A stretch of 40,298 nucleotides of DNA from Bifidobacteriaceae bacterium. Its GTDB lineage: Bacteria > Actinomycetota > Actinomycetes > Actinomycetales > WQXJ01. This document shows, one piece after another, positions 9,701-17,578 of the stretch (the stretch's first letter is position 1; the number at the start of each line of letters is the position of its first letter). Made by a program: the position numbers and the translations under genes. Under the pieces are notes generated by a model. It was not told the DNA's origin. It did not search any database and saw only the letters and a list, made by a program, of their open reading frames with translations. Location: NCBI GenBank assembly GCA_031281585.1, contig JAITFE010000104.1, forward strand, positions 1-40,298, read 5' to 3'.

Positions 9701-12700
9701 CACGCTCCGGTACGGCGAGACGCTGACAGCGGTGACCGCTGACCTGGCCTGCACGCCGCCCGTCGCCGACCTGGGAACGCTGGCATACCAGTGGCGATCC
9801 CTTGAGGGCGGTGCTTCCGCAGACCTGCCAGGCGAGACCGGCCCCACCCACGCCATCACTGGGGACGACATCGGGAAGCGCATTTCCGTGACCGTCTCGG
9901 CAGCGAATTGCGCCGACGCCTATTCCGCCAGCCAGATAGCCAGCGCGTGGACAGACTTGGTCGGCAAGGGCATTCCCGCCAACGCGGCCGGTTCGGCGGG
10001 CGTTACCTACGCGGGCGACGGGTTCGACCTGACAGCCATCGGCGGCCTGTTCACACTGGATCCAGGCGCCGGCGCGCGGACGCACACCATAGAGGCGGGC
10101 GGAACAGGCGAGGGCATGATCGGCCCGGACGGCAAGACCCTGACTGCGACCAGGGCGGGCACGTTCGCCATCGGCCTTGAGACTGCAGAGACGGCTACCC
10201 ACGAGGCCGGTTTGAAGACTGTCGCTCAACTGGTCGTGGTCAAGGGCGCCCAGGCGGCTCCCACGGGTCACGGCGCCGCCGACGCCACCACCCACGGCGG
10301 CAGCGACGGCAAGATCACGGGCCTGGCGGCCAACACGACCCACGAGTACAGCAAGGACGGCGGTCCCCACTCGGCGGCGATGTCGAACGCCGCCGGGGAG
10401 ATCACCGGCCTGTCAGCGGGCGCCTACACGGTGCGGTTGGCGGCGACAGACTTGTACGACGCGAGCCCGGACTCGGCGCCCGTCGCCATCAGCCATCCAC
10501 CGGCGCCTGACACCACCCCGCCCACGGGCGAGATCGCCATAGGCCTGAACCAGTGGAGTTCGTTCGCGGGCAACGCAGGGTTCTCGGTGTTCTCACGGAA
10601 CGCCCAGACAGTGGTTGTCACCGCGGACGATGACGTCGCGGTGGATTCCGTCGAAGCCTTCACCTCCGGGACGGCTTATGCGTCCGCCGCCGCCATTCCC
10701 TCCGATGCCGCCTGGGTGGCGTACACGGCACCGTTCGCCCTGCTTCCGGACGCGAAAGTGTATGTCTACGTGAAGATCACCGACACTTCCGGCAACGCCA
10801 CCTATCTGCGTTCGGACGGGATAGTGCTCTACACCGACTCGGCGGCGGACACGGCGGCCATATCCCACACCAAGGGCACGGGCCAGGACAAGGCCGCCAC
10901 CGTCGTCTTGAACGGCAACACTGTCGCAGGCGTCAAGTCCGGGAACGACCCACTGGCCGCCGGCTCCGACTACACGGTGGTTGCCCAGCAGGGTGCCGCG
11001 ACCATCACGTTCGCAGGGGCGTGGCTGGAAAGCCTCCAGCCCGGCGAGCACACGCTCGAGATCCGCTACAACCCGCAGGGAGAGGCCTACGTTAACGGTC
11101 CGGGAAACGACGAGCCTGCCACAACCGCGATCCTGCTGACGGTGACCAGCCCCTTGGGGCCCGCCACCTACACGCTGATCGTGAATAACGGGACCGGCGG
11201 CGGCGACTACCCGGCTGGCGCTCAGGCGGCGATCACCGCCGACGCGCCGCCCGCAGGCAAGGTCTTCGACCAGTGGACAGGCGGAAACGGCGGTGTCTTC
11301 GATGACGCGACCAGCGCGAACACCATTTTCACGATGCCCGCCAACACCGCCGCGGTCACCGCCGCCTACAAGGACGCGATTGTCCCGTTCGTCCCGGTCG
11401 CGGGGATCACGGGGGTGCCGGACACCGCCACAGTGGGGACGCCCTTGACCCTGTCTGGGACGGTCGAGCCGGCCAATGCCACGAACACCGCTGTCGCCTG
11501 GAGCGTCAAGCAGGCGGGCAGCACCGGGGCGACCATCAGCGGCGACACGCTGGAGACGACGGCACCCGGCGTCCTAGTGGTCACGGCGACGATCTCGGGC
11601 GGCGCGGCGCAGTCTGCGGACTATGCGCAGGACTTCACCATCACAGTGGTGGCTGGCGCTCCCGCGCCCAGTGCCGAAAAGGACGTGGTTAGCGTCGGCT
11701 CCCCGCCCGGGGCGGTCATCGGCGTGGACACGATAACCGGCAACGTGCCCCACGGGACCACCAGCTTGACGATCGACCTCGCCGTGAGCGCAGGCGCGAC
11801 TTGGAGGCTGTGCGGCGACGTGGGATGCGCCAGCGAGATCGCGGACAAGACGCTGTCGCCGCTCGCGGAGGGCGACAACGTGGCGTATGTCGAGGTGACC
11901 GCCGAGGACGGCACAACCAGGACCTACCGGCTCATCTTGACCCGCGCAGCGGCATCGGCGGTGCTGGTCACGGGCATCGACGTGACCAGTGCGGGCGGCG
12001 CAACCACCATCACAACCGATGGCGGCACGCTTGCCCTCCACGCGACCGTCACGCCCGCCGACGCCACGAACAAAGCCGTCTCTTGGACCTCGAGCGACAC
12101 GGCTATCGCGGCCGTGGGCGCGGACGGCACGGTCGCCGCAGTCGCCAACGGCACGGTCACCATACGCGCCACAGCGCAAGACGGAAGCGGCGTGTGGGGC
12201 GAGATCACACTCGCAATCACTGGCCAGTCGGGTGCGCCGGTCCCGTTCGTCCCTGTCTCAGGGATAACGGGCGTGCCCGACACCGCCACGGCGGGGGTGC
12301 CGCTGACGCTGTCCGGCACGGTCGAGCCTGTCGGCGCCACCAACCGCGCCATCGTGTGGAGCGTGAAATCGGCGGGCACCACGGGAGCGACGATCGCCGG
12401 CGACATCCTGGAGGCGACGGCCCCCGGCGCGCTCGTGATCACAGCGACTGTCGCGGGCGGCGCGGCGCCGTCTGCGGACTACGCGCAGGACTTCGCCATC
12501 GCGGTGGCAGCCGGGCCACCCGCGCCCAGTTCCGACAAGGACGTGATCAGCGTCGGCTCTCCGAGCGGGGCGGTCATCGGCGCGGACACGATAACCGGCA
12601 ACGTGCCCCACGGGACCACCAGCTTGACGATCGACCTCGCCGTGAGCCCAGGAGCGACTTGGAGGCTGTGCGGCGACGCCAGCTGCGCCAGCGAGATCGC

Positions 12701-13292
12701 GGACAAGACGCTGTCGCCGCTCGCGGTCGGCGCTAACACCGCGTGGGTCGAGGTGACTGCTGAGGATGGCACGACCAAGACGTACCGGCTGACCGTGACC
12801 CGCGCGGCGGCATCGGCGGTTCCTGTGACGGGTATTGACGTGACCAGCGCGGGCGGCGCGACCACCATCGCAACCGATGGCGGCACGCTCGCCCTCCAAG
12901 CGATCATCACGCCCGCCGATGCCACGAACAAGGCCGTCGTCTGGACCTCAAGCGACCCGGCCGTCGCGACGGTCGAGGCGACCGGAGCGGCCGCCTCGAC
13001 TGCGGAGGGGAACGCCACGGTGACCGCCGCCGCCAACGGCACGGTCACAATACGCGCCACGGCGCAAGACGGAAGCGGGGTCTCGGGCGAGATCACACTC
13101 ACAATCTCCGGCCAGAAGGACGCCGACGATGGTGGCGGCGGGAATGGCAACGACCCTGACCCCGGTGCCGGTCGCCTGCCTTGGACTGGCGGGGGGACGG
13201 TGCCCGCCGCGAGTCTTGCGATCCTGTTCCTGGCGCTCGGCACCTCGATGATTCTGGTGTCGCGCAAGCGGCGGCAGCACACACACCGGTAG
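3774..13292 (+). CDS. Giant secreted multidomain LPxTG surface protein
   Basis: This is a 3172-residue cell-wall protein. An Arg-rich start and hydrophobic stretch ending in AAAAG near residue 38 form a signal peptide. Residues ~45-640 look like a propeller with FG-GAP/VCBS-type calcium loops (GDFDGDGKDEVAV near 190, GDINNDGAPEVVV near 367). Residues ~687-750 are Ser/Thr-rich strands resembling an aerolysin-type segment (weak). Next come a fibronectin III domain (~977-1066), an Ig-like domain (~1080-1165), a further Ig-like domain (~1465-1555), an MBG-like domain (~1672-1780), InlB-type repeats (~1782-1870 and 2463-2535), a putative-Ig domain (~1872-1955) and a CBM_X2-like domain (~2365-2440). 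Two long tandem units follow. The sortase signal LPWTG is at 3135-3139, then a membrane helix and the basic tail RKRRQHTHR. An adhesion or substrate-binding role is inferred. The start is TTG 3774; GTG 3780 is also possible. Confidence 0.93.
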   Translation: MEVEQSNRRGARRRIAAILAGVMLVPAALLAFPPEAAAAGPSNVSSVSNDTFAALSLQTDTGDVEAMIASGAPTTEDPIALNTVSELFVGAAGNVYDFTSQSPTGLPAATKTIKSSFSGENTHVRSVAFDPDGDAKKNYVAQVCGVSGSKTTSLYLNAVDGTTGKSSSTAIGMYSFPITYHDAGAFLSITAGDFDGDGKDEVAVLTAGAAAYPGGPKVLPGPQAVEIYRVDTAGNGSFTLLKSQTVQNLTTGRQPAVPFLYDGEYESGSKAYEYFSVNLAAIPAAGDARDALAIAASYTRHAEKSKYATAARGNNTYGSSVISFWYDIGGDSERLATEALEDRWSSSYGTDDAANPHFEQMLFPSVAAGDINNDGAPEVVVAGYRIKEAASYHGSRSLDKERFLITHYAYDGTNFAKQAPMQWVDMKRGGAHGSAADLGNGIFNNSGDYGQNPLALTIFAERGSAYAKSVFAGGYVLALPDPTRAGLGDTSEYAMGMYGGYDTNPDQLAAGSSDPNAVFRIRYATPLYSSIDANRSSAQNRAVAEAVAGNFTNNPDGREQVAFTYFIKRQGSAKYDADLCFLYLKGQATDEVENANGAIPSVVAFWHNLVYNETKAAPLTVAAPDVHNDSTIVKYDKAKAPAFYFSDPQISAVLQAAPYFGELQYDGSPDTVITRTNGKDETLDHAVTVTAGTLFGIDVAVSGGAGASVELFEFELMAKFSASAGWQNQTTYTHSTSTSYSTGSNDTVVLTMTPYVRYYYQQWNPGAGKWESAFVDVPSAPRLSQVSVDAYDRIAGDNGWRTIRDRVFGGSVAGDPGTYGSAMPETWNIYDKKNAAREVWFDTNGNTGAKTRSINHEQSHGNGVTWGASVELEGTIKVVAGKGGLHGGVAYTGGYMWSQFEAVNYEGTVPNIADADAATYGFEWDFGTWFTKMSDSRENVRILSDYLDNTDQDHVKDIVEEQGLDTLVLGYRVKNAKRPPKAPEVSVDGTTEDSVTLAWKPVASPDVVNYEVGQIDLGATYLIATVDQATGGVFRYTDSPLLSTTTYQYVVRAWGYSNGTLVAGAWSDPVSARTNMTGVTATVAPDPLELRAGQSGTFTVTPPTGATGVAYQWQHRKASGMWQDLTGATGASLTVADAGIADEGEYRCVLEGRIFGLNGMTVYSDAATLAIVKLETQTTLAVAPQTGIASDTTETSATVERPYAAQVLLKWGTGSYELFTSPEIVNASGDNHIILKDDNGYHVLGAFENGVTATNRGTTPTLADIQGIIDAAQSGQQAGSNDFGTTVPADMTQWVVQWEADNPGYYLQMSTAISQVAPRFYNYTDGKSPYGDSFTPEILNGEPDEIVTGTFKLTDTYTTPSQTSELYHARFDGWSADHRLYVTDVPSDFYIADYPYPYLYTLYTPYGNTSIAGDGTLVYPDTIDFVDWDRLAGNQGTNVLGYSSVDDQRIDSSSLLGLTVPMTGSLLESELVTTPGDEVTLTATLAGKNHTETPRGTVIFTVSDKSTGAVAARLSGELDAGGQATATFTAPYAGSFIVTANYGGNDQFYPSSDSFNAYHASSPSKSSWLTLNPDKTAITYGEEVTFAPELWTMVAGGAPTSAVVASADTVYSVTLDGEDVKLLDEGSGASRIPGAMNVPGVFTPRESGVYTVTASYTPVDEMYTASAVITVAKKTLTVTAGYSGPVTANMQVQGYDGLYASFDWTETINATRIEGLAPGDSAGGWLFACELETAMPGLGVFRPIGTHTISVRPNETWAAAHAELAKKYDVVLVPGTFTVLPPFYSITYNAGANGALAVSTGGGAPLATGATVPYGSALAFVANPDPGFVVDSWTVTVGGVDRSADYSAVNAITVDATGDVSVGVAFAQKTALVFADSDAYDIPSSTVGLAVSPVDVSAGVSGGVRPYTFAATGLPDGVSISAEGVIGGTPLSAAAGGTAAITVTDYEGSTASIEIAYGSASAAPNPILGGSATIDGTLRYGETLTAVTADLACTPPVADLGTLAYQWRSLEGGASADLPGETGPTHAITGDDIGKRISVTVSAANCADAYSASQIASAWTDLVGKGIPANAAGSAGVTYAGDGFDLTAIGGLFTLDPGAGARTHTIEAGGTGEGMIGPDGKTLTATRAGTFAIGLETAETATHEAGLKTVAQLVVVKGAQAAPTGHGAADATTHGGSDGKITGLAANTTHEYSKDGGPHSAAMSNAAGEITGLSAGAYTVRLAATDLYDASPDSAPVAISHPPAPDTTPPTGEIAIGLNQWSSFAGNAGFSVFSRNAQTVVVTADDDVAVDSVEAFTSGTAYASAAAIPSDAAWVAYTAPFALLPDAKVYVYVKITDTSGNATYLRSDGIVLYTDSAADTAAISHTKGTGQDKAATVVLNGNTVAGVKSGNDPLAAGSDYTVVAQQGAATITFAGAWLESLQPGEHTLEIRYNPQGEAYVNGPGNDEPATTAILLTVTSPLGPATYTLIVNNGTGGGDYPAGAQAAITADAPPAGKVFDQWTGGNGGVFDDATSANTIFTMPANTAAVTAAYKDAIVPFVPVAGITGVPDTATVGTPLTLSGTVEPANATNTAVAWSVKQAGSTGATISGDTLETTAPGVLVVTATISGGAAQSADYAQDFTITVVAGAPAPSAEKDVVSVGSPPGAVIGVDTITGNVPHGTTSLTIDLAVSAGATWRLCGDVGCASEIADKTLSPLAEGDNVAYVEVTAEDGTTRTYRLILTRAAASAVLVTGIDVTSAGGATTITTDGGTLALHATVTPADATNKAVSWTSSDTAIAAVGADGTVAAVANGTVTIRATAQDGSGVWGEITLAITGQSGAPVPFVPVSGITGVPDTATAGVPLTLSGTVEPVGATNRAIVWSVKSAGTTGATIAGDILEATAPGALVITATVAGGAAPSADYAQDFAIAVAAGPPAPSSDKDVISVGSPSGAVIGADTITGNVPHGTTSLTIDLAVSPGATWRLCGDASCASEIADKTLSPLAVGANTAWVEVTAEDGTTKTYRLTVTRAAASAVPVTGIDVTSAGGATTIATDGGTLALQAIITPADATNKAVVWTSSDPAVATVEATGAAASTAEGNATVTAAANGTVTIRATAQDGSGVSGEITLTISGQKDADDGGGGNGNDPDPGAGRLPWTGGGTVPAASLAILFLALGTSMILVSRKRRQHTHR
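11382..13115 (+). repeat. Two ~858-nt tandem units within the giant surface protein
   Basis: Unit 1 (11382-12239) and unit 2 (12240-about 13115) are in-frame direct repeats with a period of 858 nt (286 codons). Each encodes an Ig-like segment starting VPFVPV, a cadherin-like beta-sandwich domain containing WRLCGD..CASEIADKTLSPL, and a BIG_2-type domain containing TPADATNKAV. Unit 2 has an extra ~16 residues (Ala/Thr-rich) in the last domain. Long blocks, for example 11736-11790 against 12594-12648, are nearly identical at nucleotide level, which points to recent duplication or ongoing recombination. Each unit carries a Cys pair rare elsewhere in the protein. Confidence 0.93.
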
Positions 13293-13301
13293 CACGTTGT
13301 G

Positions 13302-13336
13302 CGGGCGGCCCCGCCAACCAGACCGACACGGGGCCG
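13302..13336 (+). terminator. Terminator-like hairpin after the giant surface protein
   Basis: GGCGGCCCCG (13302-13311) and CGGGGCCGCC (13327-13336) are perfect 10-bp inverted arms around a 15-nt loop, starting 9 bases after the stop codon. There is no T-run, but the position and GC-rich stem fit an actinobacterial terminator. Confidence 0.65.
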
Positions 13337-13479
13337 CCAACCGCTGTGGCCGGGGAGGAAGATGATCGTTTTCGGGGGGATGCGGCAGTCGGCCGCGCCT
13401 GTGTCGTGCGGTACATCCCGGATGATTTCGCGCGGCGCAAGCCCAGCGGGGACGGGCCGGTTCGGGGGATGACCTCGGA

Positions 13480-14496
13480 TTGTCCAGGGTGCGGAGTGCC
13501 TCCGACGGCATCTGGAACCGGCGGGTTGAAGTGGAGCCAGGAGCGCCGTTCAGCGGTCAGGCGTTGACGTTGCGGCGAGCCTACGCCCCGGCGGCCTATG
13601 ACTGGCTCGAAGTCATCGTCGTGTTGGAGGGCACCGGGCGGTGCCATCACGGAAAGGAAGGGCCGGATCACCTCAAGCCCGGCGCGGTGGTGTTCTTGAG
13701 GCCGAACGTGCCGTGCGTGGTCGAGCCCGAGGGGCAGATCGTGTTGGTCAGGTTGTTCTACGCCGCGGACTTCCTGCTCCAACAGGTTCAGTGGCAGTAT
13801 TCCGATGAAGTGCCGGATGAATGGGCCGCCCGTGTGATGGCCGAGCGTTTGTACCCGCAGCCGTCCCAGGTCGTAACGGTCGGCGAAGGAGCCGAGTTCG
13901 ACATCATCAGGGAGGCTCTCTCGGACTTCGCTCAATTGGTGAGCGATAGGCAGGTGCTGGCGCGGTACTACCGGGCGTTGTCAGGGGCGACCGCCGTGTT
14001 GGGGGTTGTTGTTCCAAAGCTGAGCCGACGAACAGCTGAGTCGATCCAACGGCAGGCCGAGTTGGCGCGTCGGCCGACGCTGGCGTGCATGGCCGCGATC
14101 CGCCCGACCCGTGAGGAGATCCGCCGGGCCAGGGAGTGGATCGTCCGGCACTTCTCCGAACAATTCACGGTGGCGGAGTTGGCGAAGATGACCGGCCTGT
14201 CGCGCCAACAGTTCTCCAGACGATTCCGGCAAGAGATCGGGAAGACGCCGATGACGTTTCGTGACGCGGTGCGCGTCCGCCAGATGGTTTTCTTGCTGAT
14301 CGAGTCGTCGCTGACGGTCGCTCAGGTGACCCGCAAGGTCGGCTGGGGGAAGACTGACCACGCGATCAGAGTGTTCAAGGCGGCTGTCGGGGTGACGCCG
14401 GCCGTCTACCGCAAGCGCTTCTGCGATCACCTGTCGACGGACAGGTACCCCGATGCGCAAGCGTCATACCCAGATCCGCTCGTGTTCGAGCACTAA
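13480..14496 (+). CDS. AraC-family transcriptional regulator
   Basis: This 338-residue regulator has a cupin-like sensing domain at about 20-100 (YDWLEVIVVLEGTGRCHH, then a GAVVFLRPN-type strand). The C-terminal AraC DNA-binding domain at about 208-310 carries two helix-turn-helix units (FTVAELAKMTGLSRQQFSRR and LTVAQVTRKVGWGKTDHAIR, then the typical GVTPAVYRKRF ending). The start is TTG at 13480, with GGGGGA about 10 bases upstream; a GTG further in is an alternative. It is transcribed in the same direction as the giant surface gene, behind the terminator-like hairpin. It may control that locus or the neighbouring ICE; neither can be shown. The ligand is unknown. Confidence 0.88.
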   Translation: MSRVRSASDGIWNRRVEVEPGAPFSGQALTLRRAYAPAAYDWLEVIVVLEGTGRCHHGKEGPDHLKPGAVVFLRPNVPCVVEPEGQIVLVRLFYAADFLLQQVQWQYSDEVPDEWAARVMAERLYPQPSQVVTVGEGAEFDIIREALSDFAQLVSDRQVLARYYRALSGATAVLGVVVPKLSRRTAESIQRQAELARRPTLACMAAIRPTREEIRRAREWIVRHFSEQFTVAELAKMTGLSRQQFSRRFRQEIGKTPMTFRDAVRVRQMVFLLIESSLTVAQVTRKVGWGKTDHAIRVFKAAVGVTPAVYRKRFCDHLSTDRYPDAQASYPDPLVFEH

Positions 14497-14643
14497 CCCT
14501 TCCTACCCGCCGCGCGTTCGGGCTTGATGACAGAGCGCGTCCAGGCCGCCGCGCATGTCCCGAGTCGACTACTCCTTCCGCGACAGGGCCTGGCCGCGCA
14601 CTTCGAAGGTGTTCATCCGACCCCAGAGGAAGGAACGGCGATA

Positions 14644-15723
14644 GTGTCGAACCGAGATTGGCTTTGCAGCCGGGAGGCAAAGCTGGAAGCGTTGCATGAG
14701 CGGTTGGCGGGCGCGGTCGAGTCGCTGGTGTCGGGTGAGGATTGGGTCAGCGCGGTGGTGTTCGCGGCCCGGTTCCGGAGCAGAAGTTTCTCGAACACGG
14801 TGTTGATCTACGCGCAGCACGTGGAGCGGTATGCGGCGGGGTCGGTGCCGGAGCCTTTTCCCACTTATGTGGCGGGTTACCGTCAGTGGGAGTCGTTGGG
14901 CCGCCATGTGCTGAAGGGGCAGCGCGGGTATGTGATCCAGGCTCCGGTGTTGAAACGGTTGGCGTCGGCGACGCCGGGCGATCCGGGGTCGTGGCGGCGG
15001 CTCGGGTTCAAGGAGAAGCCCGCCGCAGGGGAGCAGGTGCGCCGCCAGATCGTGAGCGTGCGCCCGGCCTACGTGTGGGACGTGTCGCAGACTGATGGGG
15101 AGCCGCTGCCGGAGCGCCCCCGGCCGGTCCTGCTGGAGGGCCAGGCCCCGGCCGGCTTGTGGGACGGCCTGGCCGCCCTGGTTGAGGCGGACGCGTTCGC
15201 GGTCTCGACTGTCGCGTCGGCCCAGGACCTGGCTGGCGCGAACGGCGTCACCGATTACGTGGAGCGGACGGTCCGGGTCCGCGCCGACATGGACCCGGCC
15301 GCGAGGGTGAAGACGTTGGCGCACGAGTTGGCGCACGTCCGCATGCACCAGCCGCCCGGGGACGGCGAGCCCCGCGGTTGCCGAGGGGTCAGGGAGGTTG
15401 AGGCGGAGTCGGTGGCCATGATGGTGGGCGCCGCCCACGGTATGCCGACCGGCGGGTACACCATCCCGTATGTGTCTGCCTGGGCGGCGGGCGTGGTCGG
15501 CAAGACCCCGGCGGAGGTGGTCCAGTCGACTGGTGAGCGGGTCCGGGCGGCCGCGTCGGCGATCTTGGACCGGTTGGACACCGCCCAGTTGGGCGGCGGC
15601 GACCCGCCTGGGTTGGACCGCGTCAAACTGGCCGCCGGCGCGGCCGGGACGCCAGGCCTGGGCCGGGAGCCGGTGCCGGCCGCCGTGCTGCCTGTCGCGG
15701 CCGGGTTGGGGGCGGGGTTGTGA
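14644..15723 (+). CDS. ArdC-like antirestriction protein with zinc-metalloprotease domain
   Basis: This 359-residue protein probably protects incoming single-stranded DNA during conjugation. The N-terminal part (about 1-130) has the pattern of the ArdC ssDNA-binding domain (RFRSRSFSNTVLIYAQ, YRQWESLGRHVLKGQRG). The C-terminal part is an ImmA/IrrE-like metallopeptidase with HELAH at about 227-231 and a downstream EVEAESVAMMVG supplying the third zinc ligand. GTG 14644 is preferred because AAGGA lies about nine bases upstream; the frame is open to 14524, but that extension looks non-coding. The last bases overlap the next gene by 4 nt. It is the first clear ICE gene in the window, as expected for a function needed early in the recipient. 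Confidence 0.85.
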   Translation: MSNRDWLCSREAKLEALHERLAGAVESLVSGEDWVSAVVFAARFRSRSFSNTVLIYAQHVERYAAGSVPEPFPTYVAGYRQWESLGRHVLKGQRGYVIQAPVLKRLASATPGDPGSWRRLGFKEKPAAGEQVRRQIVSVRPAYVWDVSQTDGEPLPERPRPVLLEGQAPAGLWDGLAALVEADAFAVSTVASAQDLAGANGVTDYVERTVRVRADMDPAARVKTLAHELAHVRMHQPPGDGEPRGCRGVREVEAESVAMMVGAAHGMPTGGYTIPYVSAWAAGVVGKTPAEVVQSTGERVRAAASAILDRLDTAQLGGGDPPGLDRVKLAAGAAGTPGLGREPVPAAVLPVAAGLGAGL

Positions 15724-16640
15724 GCGCCGCCGACGCCGTCCGGGCGTTCGGGCGGGCGGCTGGTTGGCCGTTGCCGGCTGCGGCGAGCATCCTGGCGGAC
15801 TTGGGGGTGCCGGTGTTCCCGTGCCAGCCGTTCGGGAAGCGGCCGTTGACCCGCCACGGGTTCTTGGACGCGACCTGCGACCCGGAGCGGGTGCGGGCTT
15901 GGTGGCGGCGGTTCCCGGAGGCGAACATCGGCGTGCCGACCGGCCCCGCGTCTGGTTTGGACGTGGTCGACGTGGACGCGCGGGGCGGCGAGTCCGGGAT
16001 GCCCGCGTTCCGGGCGGCAGCCGCTCGGTGCAGCGCCGGGCGGTGGGCGGCGCGGGTCGACACGCCGTCCGGCGGCGCCCACTTCTACTACCCTGCGAGC
16101 CTGGCCGCCCCGGCGTCGTCGTGGGCGTGCGCCGGCGCGCGGGTCGATTTCCGGGGCGCGGGCGGGTATGTGGTCGTCCCGCCGTCCGTGGTGGCGGTGG
16201 CGGGCGTGCCGCGCCCCTACCGGCTCGCGGAAACGGCCTGCCACGCGGCGCCGGTGGACGCGGCCCGGTTGCGGCGCCTGCTCGACCCGGCTTGGGCGCA
16301 GGCTCGCCTGCGCGGCCGGGTGGTCCCCGCCGCTGGCGGGGTGGACGGCGACCGTTTGGCGGCGTGGGTTGCCGGCCGGCCGGAGGGCTCCCGCAACGGC
16401 GGCCTTTACTGGGCGGCCAGGCGGATGGCCGAGGCGGGCCGGGACGCCGCCGAGACGCTCGCGGTGCTGGGCCCGGCAGCCGCCCAGGCCGGGTTGGGCG
16501 ACCGGGAAATCAACGCGACCGTCAGATCCGCCCACCGGCCCGCCCGGCCCGCGCCCGACGCGCCAGCCCCGGCCCGCCTGCGCGCTCCGGCGGAGCGCGG
16601 CGCCGCTGCCAGGCCAGGCCCGCAGGCGGTGGGGTGGTGA
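15720..16640 (+). CDS. Primase-polymerase (bifunctional AEP domain) protein
   Basis: This 306-residue protein matches the N-terminal Prim-Pol domain of the archaeo-eukaryotic primase superfamily, found on plasmids and ICEs. It has GKRPLTRHGFLDATCD near 40-55 and WWRRFPEANIGVPTG near 62-76. The metal-binding Asp motif LDVVDVDARGG lies near 80-90, TPSGGAHFYYP near 115-125 and VDFRGAGGYVVVPPS near 141-155. A short helical domain (about 205-280) follows, then a Pro/Ala-rich tail. There is no helicase domain, so it is a stand-alone primase, perhaps used for complementary-strand synthesis after transfer. The GTG start overlaps the ardC stop (GTGA), and its own stop overlaps the next start in the same way. 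Confidence 0.85.
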   Translation: MSAADAVRAFGRAAGWPLPAAASILADLGVPVFPCQPFGKRPLTRHGFLDATCDPERVRAWWRRFPEANIGVPTGPASGLDVVDVDARGGESGMPAFRAAAARCSAGRWAARVDTPSGGAHFYYPASLAAPASSWACAGARVDFRGAGGYVVVPPSVVAVAGVPRPYRLAETACHAAPVDAARLRRLLDPAWAQARLRGRVVPAAGGVDGDRLAAWVAGRPEGSRNGGLYWAARRMAEAGRDAAETLAVLGPAAAQAGLGDREINATVRSAHRPARPAPDAPAPARLRAPAERGAAARPGPQAVGW

Positions 16641-17578
16641 CCGTGGGAAACCGGCGGCAGGTGTCCCGGTGGGTGGCGGGGACCGGGGTGGCGGGGACGG
16701 TGTTCATCGCCTGCGGCGCGTTCTGGCTTTCCTTCACCGCCCTGACGCATCTGGCGGTCGCGTCAGGGATCGACGAACGCCAGGCGTGGGCGTGGCCGCT
16801 GATAGTGGACGGGATCATCGTCGTCGCAACGGTGTCCGTGGTGGCGCTCGCGGGACGCGAAGGCGTCTGGTACCCGTGGGCCCTGCTGATCGGCGGCGCC
16901 GCCGTGTCGGTGACCGCCAACGCGATCCAAGCCAGCTTGGCCTCCGGGGTGACGGTTCCGCGCGGAATGGCGGCCGCGGTGGCGGCCGTCCCGCCGGTGG
17001 TGCTGCTGGCGATCACCCACTTGACCGTGGTGCTGACCCGTCGCACCCCGGCCGTGGGGCCCGCGCCCACCAGGGACGGGCCGCCGCTTGGGACGCCGCC
17101 GGTCTGGCGCCCAATCGCGGGCGCGCCGCCCGCGCCAGCGTCCCCGCATGCTCCCGGACCCGGCCAGCGGGAGGCTTCCTCGCGGCGGCAGACGGCGCCG
17201 GCCGCCAACCCTGTCGCAGAGTCAGGGCGATCCCGGCTGGCCGGGCGGGCAGAGACGCCAAGCCCCGAACCGGGCGTCAGGGCGTCTCGAACGGGAGGGC
17301 CCGGCACCGATCCGGGCCAGGGCGGCGGGGCGGCGTCGCCGTTGTCGATCTACGCGCTCGCGGGGGGACCGTCCCGGCGGGGTGCCGGTGATGATGGCGG
17401 CGGTTTGGGGGAGGGGTCGCGCACCTGGCTGGTCGAGCGGGCCAGGCGGATGCGGGCCGAGGGCATGTCCTACCGGGCTGTTGGGAAGGCTTTGGGCAGG
17501 AACGGCACCACGATAGCCCGCTGGCTCAACGACAACCAGGACACGACCGGACAGCCAGGAGGACACGATGCCGAATGA
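16637..17578 (+). CDS. DUF2637 membrane protein with C-terminal helix-turn-helix
   Basis: This 313-residue protein begins with four membrane helices (about 10-130) containing WAWPLIVDGIIVVATVSVVAL, the hallmark of DUF2637 (SpdB-like proteins of actinobacterial plasmids and ICEs, linked to plasmid spread). A Pro/Gly-rich linker follows (about 135-255). The end (about 265-305) is a resolvase-like helix-turn-helix: RRMRAEGMSYRAVGKALGRN, then TTIARWLNDN. A membrane-bound protein with a cytoplasmic DNA-binding tail could tether the element to the membrane; this is inference. The GTG start overlaps the upstream stop, and the next gene starts 11 nt before this one ends. Confidence 0.83.
   Translation: MTVGNRRQVSRWVAGTGVAGTVFIACGAFWLSFTALTHLAVASGIDERQAWAWPLIVDGIIVVATVSVVALAGREGVWYPWALLIGGAAVSVTANAIQASLASGVTVPRGMAAAVAAVPPVVLLAITHLTVVLTRRTPAVGPAPTRDGPPLGTPPVWRPIAGAPPAPASPHAPGPGQREASSRRQTAPAANPVAESGRSRLAGRAETPSPEPGVRASRTGGPGTDPGQGGGAASPLSIYALAGGPSRRGAGDDGGGLGEGSRTWLVERARRMRAEGMSYRAVGKALGRNGTTIARWLNDNQDTTGQPGGHDAE

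Noticed and set aside
14524-14643. 40-residue extension of the ArdC-like protein
   Set aside because: The later GTG has a properly spaced AAGGA, and the extension does not resemble the ArdC domain.
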